Of a DNA stretch of 64,000 bases, positions 57,431-64,000 are shown one piece after another. The notes under the pieces are model-generated. The model was not told where the DNA came from. It ran no database searches and was given only the letters and a program-made list of their open reading frames with translations. The first letter of the stretch is position 1. Each line of letters begins with the position of its first letter. Made by a program: the position numbers and the translations under genes. The DNA is taken from assembly GCA_030340625.1 (NCBI GenBank), contig JAOPHQ010002030.1:94346-158345 (forward strand), read 5' to 3'. Source of the stretch: Merluccius polli. Taxonomy: Eukaryota; Chordata; Actinopteri; Gadiformes; Merlucciidae.

Positions 57431-57920
57431 TGTAAAAGTGAAAGGTAAGTAGGAGATAGGGTTGGAAAGGGTAGAATAGTTCAGGTTAGGGTAGAGGGTT
57501 GGAGGATTTAGGTAAGGCTTAGGTGAAAAGTTAAAGTTGGGAAGGTAGAATGGGTTGTTTTAGGGTTAAAGGGTGGGAAGGGTTCAGGTTAGGGGTTTAA
57601 AGATAGGATCAGGTAAAGTTAGGTTAAGTTTAGGGCTTAGGGTAGGGTTAGGGATTAAGGTAAGGGGGGTTAGGTTCAGGATTATAGTTTGGTTAGGTTT
57701 TTGTGGGTTAGGGGGTTATGGTCAGGGTTAGAGGGTTAAGGGGTCAGTAAGGGGTTATGGTCCGGGTAGGGTTAGGTACGGGGTTAGGTTTTAGGATTAA
57801 GGTTAGGGTTAGGGTTAGGGTTAGGGTTAGGGTTAGGTTAGGGTTAGGGTTAGGGTTAGGGTTAGGGTTAGGGTTAGGGTTGGGTTAGGGTTAGGGTTAG
57901 GGTTAGGGTTAGGGTTAGGT
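57431..57920 (+). repeat. Degenerate to pure telomeric array before U10
   Basis: Same structure as 51,301-51,795. Confidence 0.9.
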
Positions 57921-58990
57921 TACAGGCTCAGCGAGGTAATGGGTACCCCTACCCACATGCGAATATCTTCAGATAGGAATATCCCATGTGGATGAAACCA
58001 AGTTCTACCCCCCCCTAAATGAGGCCTAAAAATCACAATGAGCCCACCCCCAAGTCTCCATGACTTCCGGTTCCGGAGATACGGCCGTTTTTTTTTGTTT
58101 TTTTTTTGCCATATCTCCGGAACGGAAAGGGGGATCGACATGGGACCACCTCAGGCGTGTTCAGAGACCACGAATTAGGTCTGACGCCACCCACTTAGAA
58201 GTCGCCATGACCTTTGGTTCCGGAGATATAGCCGTTTAAAGTTTCCCCATTGAAACGAATGGGGAAAATCAAAAATTGTTTTAAGTCCAAAGTGTGTTCC
58301 AAAAACAGTGCCCACAGAAAGTGTATAGGAGTACGTTTCGGAGCATTTGGAGTCGATTGGTACCCACATTTTGTGACATAAAAATTAGGGTTAGGGTTGT
58401 GTGTGTGTGTAACACTCACCACCTGATCAGCACAAACCAGTTGTTAACACCGCTAGGTAGCTCTGGTTTGGCCAATCAGGACCGAAGCTCTGTTCTGATG
58501 ATGAAGCCACGTCAGCTCCATACAGCGCAGGGTGCTAAACAACACGTTAAGCTAAAAAGCCTTTATCCTGTGCCACATACACCGCACGACCCCAGGAATG
58601 GCTTTAGAAAAACTCCATATTCATGTTATAGTCTAATCTCCAGGTGTTAACTTCAATAACGGTTTCAATATTGATTAAACATAAATTGTGTTGTATTCTT
58701 CTGATGGGTAATGGTATCCATCCTGTCCAATCAGAATCTTGATTCGTGACTTCGTTAAGAATTAACACTAGGAGAGTGATTTCGCGATATGATTACCCAG
58801 AATGCAACGCATTGTTTATTTGCATTAACCCTCCCCTAAACGCGTTTGGGTAATAACTTTAGTTATATAGGTCGTAAAGACACCCAGGTTGGTTCTACCC
58901 CCACTAAATCAGGTACGCGCTATCCAATGGAACCCACCTCAACGCTCTACGTGAACCGGAAGTACCTTAAAACGCTCGATCTTGAGGCGG
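57921..58990 (+). repeat. Subtelomeric unit U10
   Basis: As U8, with several single-base deletions (near 58,607, 58,758 and 58,846). Promoter-like cluster from 58,727. Confidence 0.8.
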
Positions 58991-60246
58991 AGATGCAGTC
59001 TGCTGTATCTCTGGAATGGAACGTCGTATTAAGTCAGGGACAAGACTGCCGTGTTCCGAGTCGCCACAAACCATCTGACGGACGCTGTTTCCGAATTCTA
59101 TGATATTCAGAAAATCAGATATGAAAAGAAAATGAATAACCACAGACGGTTACTGGTGGTTATGTTCGGGTATAGAGTCAGAGATGGATCTGAGAGGCCT
59201 CAGATCCCATATTGGCATCAGACCACACTCCCGTGTTTAGAGATAGATTAGAGTTGAGTTAGGGTTAGATAAGGTGGAATAAAGGTTTAAGGGAAAGGTT
59301 AGGGTTAGGGCAAGGGGGTTAGTTAGAGATAGATCTGAGAGGCCCTCAGAGCAAGGGTTAGGGTTAGAGGGTTATGGTTAGGTAAGATAGAGTGAGTGGT
59401 TAGGGTTAGGGTAAAGGATAGGGATGGGGTTAAGGGTTAGGGTTAGAGGGTTATGGTTAGGTAAGATAGAGTGAGTGGTTAGGGTTAGGGTAAAGGTTCG
59501 GGATGGGGTTAAGGGTTAGGATTAGGGGTTATGGTTAAGGGTTAGGGTTAGGGCTAGGGGTTAAGGTTAGGGTTAGGTAAGATAGAGCGAGGGGTTAGGG
59601 TTAGGGTAAAGGTTAGGGATGGGGTTAAGGGTTAGGGTTAGAGGGTTATGGTTAGGTAAGATAGAGTGAGTGGTTAGGGTTAGGGTAAAGGTTAGGGATG
59701 GGGTTAAGGGTTAGGGTTAGGGTTAGGGTTAGGGTTAGGGTTAGAGGGTTAGGGTTAGGGTTAGGGTTAGGGTTAGGGTTAGGGGTTAGGGGTTAGGGGT
59801 TAGGGTTAGGGTTAGGGTTAGGGTTAGGGTTAGGGTTAGGTATGGGGGATGAAAACCACTCGAAGTGATACTATCGGGAATAACTCGAGAACGGTAAGTG
59901 CCGATCGACTTCAAACCACTTTCTATGCCCACTAAGTAGGCCGTTCCGGACAGTTTGGAACCATCCCCAAGTTCTAGGACTTACGGTTCCCGAGATAGAA
60001 AAATCACCATTTTCGAAGTGATACTATCGGGAATAACTCGAGATAGGAAAGGGGAGAGAGACATGGTTCTGATATCCATAGAAGCGTCTTGGGAAGGGCG
60101 CATCCGGGGATACCTCAACCTCCCATATGGGACATATAGTTCCGGAGTTATTCCAAAAAGTATCATGTCATATGATGTGATGAAAATTTTCCTAAGTGTT
60201 TAGGGTTAGGGTTAGGGTTAGGGTTAGGGTTAGGGTTAGGGTTAGG
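58991..60246 (+). repeat. Post-U segment, telomeric arrays and inverted-arm cassettes, unit 3
   Basis: Long degenerate array (about 59,250-59,842) like unit 1, cassettes at about 59,850-60,190, short pure tract at 60,200-60,246. Confidence 0.85.
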
Positions 60247-61861
60247 TTTGTATAAGTTATCTCGATGACCCCCCCCCACCTCGTCCGACGACTGGGCAGT
60301 TGAATGGGGGATCAAAGGCAATGCACTCGCCAATAACTAGTCATCCGCGGCTCTCTTTTCCCATATTACCAAACAATGAAATGTATGTTTGTCTTGTTGT
60401 GAATGCCAACTGATTTTGAATTATAGGACTTGAAGGTTTACATTATAAAATGTATGGAAGTCAATAGGAGTTTTGAGTCTGGTTAGGTTGGAGGTACGTC
60501 CATGTATTGGCATATATATTTATTTATTTAAATAAATAAGATTCATGGCTGGAGCGAGCGTTAACTGGGATGAAACGGGTTTAATTATCCTATCTTACGT
60601 TGGCCTGTTTTGGGAATATTTTGTGGTTCTGTGTCTTATTTCTTTGATAAAGAGTTCATGTTGAGTTCAAATAGATTTAGGAAAACCTATTTTCATTGTT
60701 TTGGGGGGGGACTTGAGTTGCGTTGTTGATTGGCGTTAGTAAGAGTCATCGTCTGAGTTGAATTGGGTTTAATAGCCTATTTGCCTTTTTCTTGGGTTGG
60801 GATTTGGTTTGTAATTGTGGTTTAGTATATCTAAAATCAAGAGTCATAGTCTGATTGTGGTATTAACCGGGAAAGGATTGGTTTTTTAGATTATTACGTT
60901 CTGTTATCTAGTTTTTGAATGGGTTGCATAACTGGTTTAGTATAACCGTGCTATCGAAATGTTAGGACACATCATCAGTAGTGGACCTCGGGATCATAGG
61001 ATGTTTCGGCCATTACCAACTAGACACCCTCACCCAAGGAAGGCCCTCCTGAGAGTGATCATTTCTCAGGATGTGTCAGATCCAAAATAGAATTGGGTTT
61101 AGGGTTTGAATAATTGAGGGGTGATCATGTGATCATGTGAGTTTTAAGGTTTTTTCATTTTTCTCTATCTGAGGTAGGTGAAACTGTATTTAATTATTAC
61201 ATTGTTTTATTTATGAAGAGTAATTTCTTTTCAGGAGGTAAGTATAACAGTTTTTTTTGAGTGAATATTGTTTTAGTTATGAAACTAACTGTGCGTATTC
61301 TATTGTTTTTGTTACAGGGCGGGTCGCTTGAGTTACCACGGGGAATCCAGACAGGTTTCTCCGAGTTTTGGATAAGGCTGGTTTGGAGGTAAGTCTTGGA
61401 TACGAGTCTACTAATTTGTTAATTAGGGAGAGAAAAGAGGGGGTCTAAGGGCCCTGAAGGTCTTGGGTTGCGAACTGAAGGGTCAAGCTAGTAGGATGTA
61501 CTAAGGGATGGAGAGTAGAATGGTCCTAGGTCCCTTTGCATCCACGGCCTAGTCACCTAAGCCGGACTTAGGGGACGGAGAGTGGAGAGGTCCTAGGTCC
61601 CGTTGCATCCACGGCCTAGTCACCTAAGCTGGACTAGGGGATGGAGAATTTTAGGGGTTTGGAGAATTAAAATTGAAGATCATTGGTTTGGGGGTAGGTA
61701 GGATTCAACCGTGTGTGGTGTAAGAATGGGCTGTTGTGTGAGTGAGGCTAACCCTCGTAGAAGACTGGGTAACGATTAAGGTCCTGATACCCTGGACCCA
61801 CCACACCCTGCGTGCTGTTCCTAGAGTCGGAACCCAGGGGGGCCGCATACTTACCCCCTGA
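60247..61861. other. Copy of 47,728-49,322 with indels, unit 3
   Basis: Same layout as unit 1, but with scattered single-base insertions. The exon-like segment here (61,318-61,388) is 71 nt and out of frame. Confidence 0.65.
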
Positions 61862-63900
61862 CCAGCACAAACCAGTTGTTAACACCGCTAGGTAGCTCCT
61901 GGTTTGGCCAATCAGGGCTGGAGTCAGGGTCTCATCAGTTGAAGGGTTCAGGTGAACTAACAAATAAAACTTACCGTGTGTCGCCCCCTAGAATGGAAAG
62001 GATATAGTACAAACACAATGTCCTGTCTACCTCTCCCCCCCAGGGTGTCCCGTCCAGGGACATGAAAAAGGACCAGCCCCGGACTAGCGGTGCCTTCCCA
62101 AATCCACCCCCGGCACAAAAGGGACCAAGGCCCAAGCCGTGACCAGCACTGCCTCCCTCGGTCCCTTAAGAGACCCCGTACTAACCCTAACAAGCATGGG
62201 GCGTCCCCCCCATCAGAACAACCCAGGACCAGCCCCCAACAGAAGTGGTGCCCTTCCCAGTCCATCCCATGGGGCGAAGAAGGACCAAGGCCAGCCCCCG
62301 TGACCGAGCACTGCCTCCCCGGTCCCCCTAAGGAACCCATACTCACCCCTAGCCAGCATGGGGTGTCCCCCCCATCAGAATAACCAGGACCAGCCCCAAC
62401 AGAGTGGTGCCTTCCAGCCATCCCATGGGGCGAGAAGGACCAAGGCCAGCCGTGGACAGAGCACTGGCCTCCCCGGTCCCCCTAGGAACCCAAGCCAGCA
62501 ATATTTCAGTGAAGGGTGTCCCGGGAAAGGACTAGGACCCGCCCCGTCAAGCGGTGCCTTTCCCAGTCAGTCCCAGGGCAGGAAGGGGCCAAGGGCCAGC
62601 CGTGACAAAGCACTGCCTCCCCGGTCCCTCCAGGAACCCCACACTGAATAGTGTTGCTAAAAGCAATTACTGTGCCCCATACACCGCTCGCCTACAGTAA
62701 TTGTGAATAAACCAATTCCTGTGCCCCATACACCGCACGACTACAGAAATTGTGAAGGAAACTCACCATAGAGGAGACTCAATGGCTCGATTTCCTTACC
62801 CAACCTGTAGATTCGTTGGGGTAGTCTTTGCCCGGCGTAACCTTGTCCCATACTGGTACTGTTAAATTAATGCGCGCAGAACTGTATTCTGGCAAAACGG
62901 CGTGATATTTTTCTCCAATCATAAATGTTGTATAGTTACCCGGTCCAATCAGAGCGTCAGTTCTTGAGGCAGGGTTACCCACAATAGCATACCTAATTGC
63001 ATGGTTAATGCAGAACCGCGGTGGAGAGGTGAGTACGTTTTCCCCTAGGGCTGAATTGTTGTAGAGGAAAAACCAACTTGTAAAATGTAATGTCTATCTA
63101 GAGGTACCATGCCCTAACTTACCCAAAGAAAAACCCAAGGGGTTTGTTTCTAGGGGTTGGGGCTAGAACTCAGTTCCAGGTCAGTTTTAAGCCAAGAGGT
63201 TTTTAAAGGGCTAAGGAACGTGGGGTATTTAAATCAGGGGCGGGTTTTAAATTAAGGGGGTTTTTTTGTTTTGGCGTTCAGGGAAATATAAAATTGTAAT
63301 AAAGTCAGAACGGGGGAGTTGAAGAGGGTGATGAGTGAGGGTTTAGTAACTTTTGATTCTGAAGGTCTAGGAGATGTTGGTTATGGTTGGTTGTGCAACT
63401 TTAAAACAATCCGGACAGTGTTAAACCAATTAGCGCCGGCAAAAACCGGAAACGGAAATGGCGGAAGTAGCGCTACTTCCGGTGGGGAGATTCTAATCGG
63501 AAAATGACGGGAGTATTACCCATACTAAATTAGCAGTAGTGGATGTCGGCTGCGGCTCTCTACGAGGTTCAGACAGAAAGTTATTTAAGGAAACCATGTG
63601 ATTTGGACTCAAAAAGAAGGTGAAGGGAGGACTTGAAACGGTGAGGTGGTGAAAATTATTTTATTCTGGATAAAGTGGAAGGAAAGGAGCAATAAGAAGG
63701 CAGGAGTCAAAGAAAGTGTGTTTGTGTGAAATAAAGAGAATTACAAAGATTTACCTGGTGTGTTTCTTTTGGGGGGGTCGAGGATGGGATGTGGGGAGAT
63801 ACAGGACCAGGAGATATGAGTCTTCCCCTGGATTGTGATCAATTTATCCCAATGATCATATGTCCCTGGAAGAACACTAAGTATTGTAAAAGTGAAAGGT
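61862..63900 (+). repeat. Promoter and GC-rich repeat segment with many indels, unit 3
   Basis: 52-bp module from about 61,862, GC-rich repeat (about 62,035-62,640), stem-loops, P2 (ending at 63,034), P3 (63,462-63,481) and AATAAA (63,730-63,735). Dozens of one-base insertions and deletions relative to units 1 and 2, often in homopolymers. Confidence 0.65.
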
Positions 63901-64000
63901 AAGTAGGAGATAGGGTTGGAAAGGGTAATAGAATAGTTCAGGTTAGGGTAGAGGGTTGGAGGATTTAGGTAAGGCTTAGGTGAAAAGTTAAAGTTGGGAA
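63901..64000 (+). repeat. Start of degenerate telomeric array at window end
   Basis: Corresponds to the beginning of 51,301-51,795; the window ends inside it. Confidence 0.7.

Overview
The window looks like a subtelomeric region of a vertebrate, most likely a teleost fish. Evidence: spliced genes with GT-AG introns, TATA and AATAAA signals, long (CA)n/(TA)n/(GT)n microsatellites, a tRNA-derived SINE, a repeat motif common in fish genomes, and many vertebrate-type (TTAGGG)n tracts. Nearly all pure tracts have the G-rich strand on +, so the chromosome end is expected to the right. The species cannot be named from the sequence. Almost everything is tandemly duplicated at several scales.

Region 1 (1-13,590) holds two tandem copies, about 6.66 kb apart, of one multi-exon gene. 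I read it as a Crypton-like tyrosine recombinase: two N-terminal C2H2-type fingers, a proline/serine-rich linker with a short coiled coil, and a recombinase core with candidate R, K, R, H and Y residues. The first copy is cut by the window edge. The second looks complete, with a TATA box, 11 coding exons and a poly(A) signal. A 43/49/116-bp minisatellite built on GGAAGTTGGAAGT, a tRNA-like sequence and a SINE lie between and after the copies.

Region 2 (about 12.3-46.4 kb) is a higher-order repeat seen about 2.5 times: plus-strand minisatellite; about 0.9 kb of unique sequence with a small acidic exon-like ORF; inverted minisatellite; one to five copies of a ~1.07-kb unit (here called U) separated by (TTAGGG)n; an AT-rich spacer; and an array of 1.0-1.65-kb S repeats. 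Copy number of U and S differs between blocks, as expected from unequal exchange.

Region 3 (45.4-64.0 kb) has three ~6.1-6.4-kb units. Each starts with U but continues without a break past the point where U1-U7 stop and (TTAGGG)n begins. Each carries degenerate telomere arrays, inverted-arm cassettes, a 67-nt exon-like segment, a GC-rich ~150-bp repeat, two promoter-like modules (one ZNF143/octamer-like, one palindromic ETS/YY1-like) and a poly(A) signal. The last unit is full of single-base indels and is probably poorly polished assembly.

The most interesting candidate system is the U unit. Each copy has CCAAT, ZNF143/Staf-like, octamer and TATA-like elements about 120 bp upstream of a (TTAGGG)n tract, oriented to make UUAGGG-containing (TERRA-like) RNA. 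The first ATG after the TATA box opens a frame that runs into Val-Arg/Gly-Leu dipeptide repeats in all seven telomere-capped copies. This is inferred from sequence only. The recombinase genes are the only conventional protein genes I can support.
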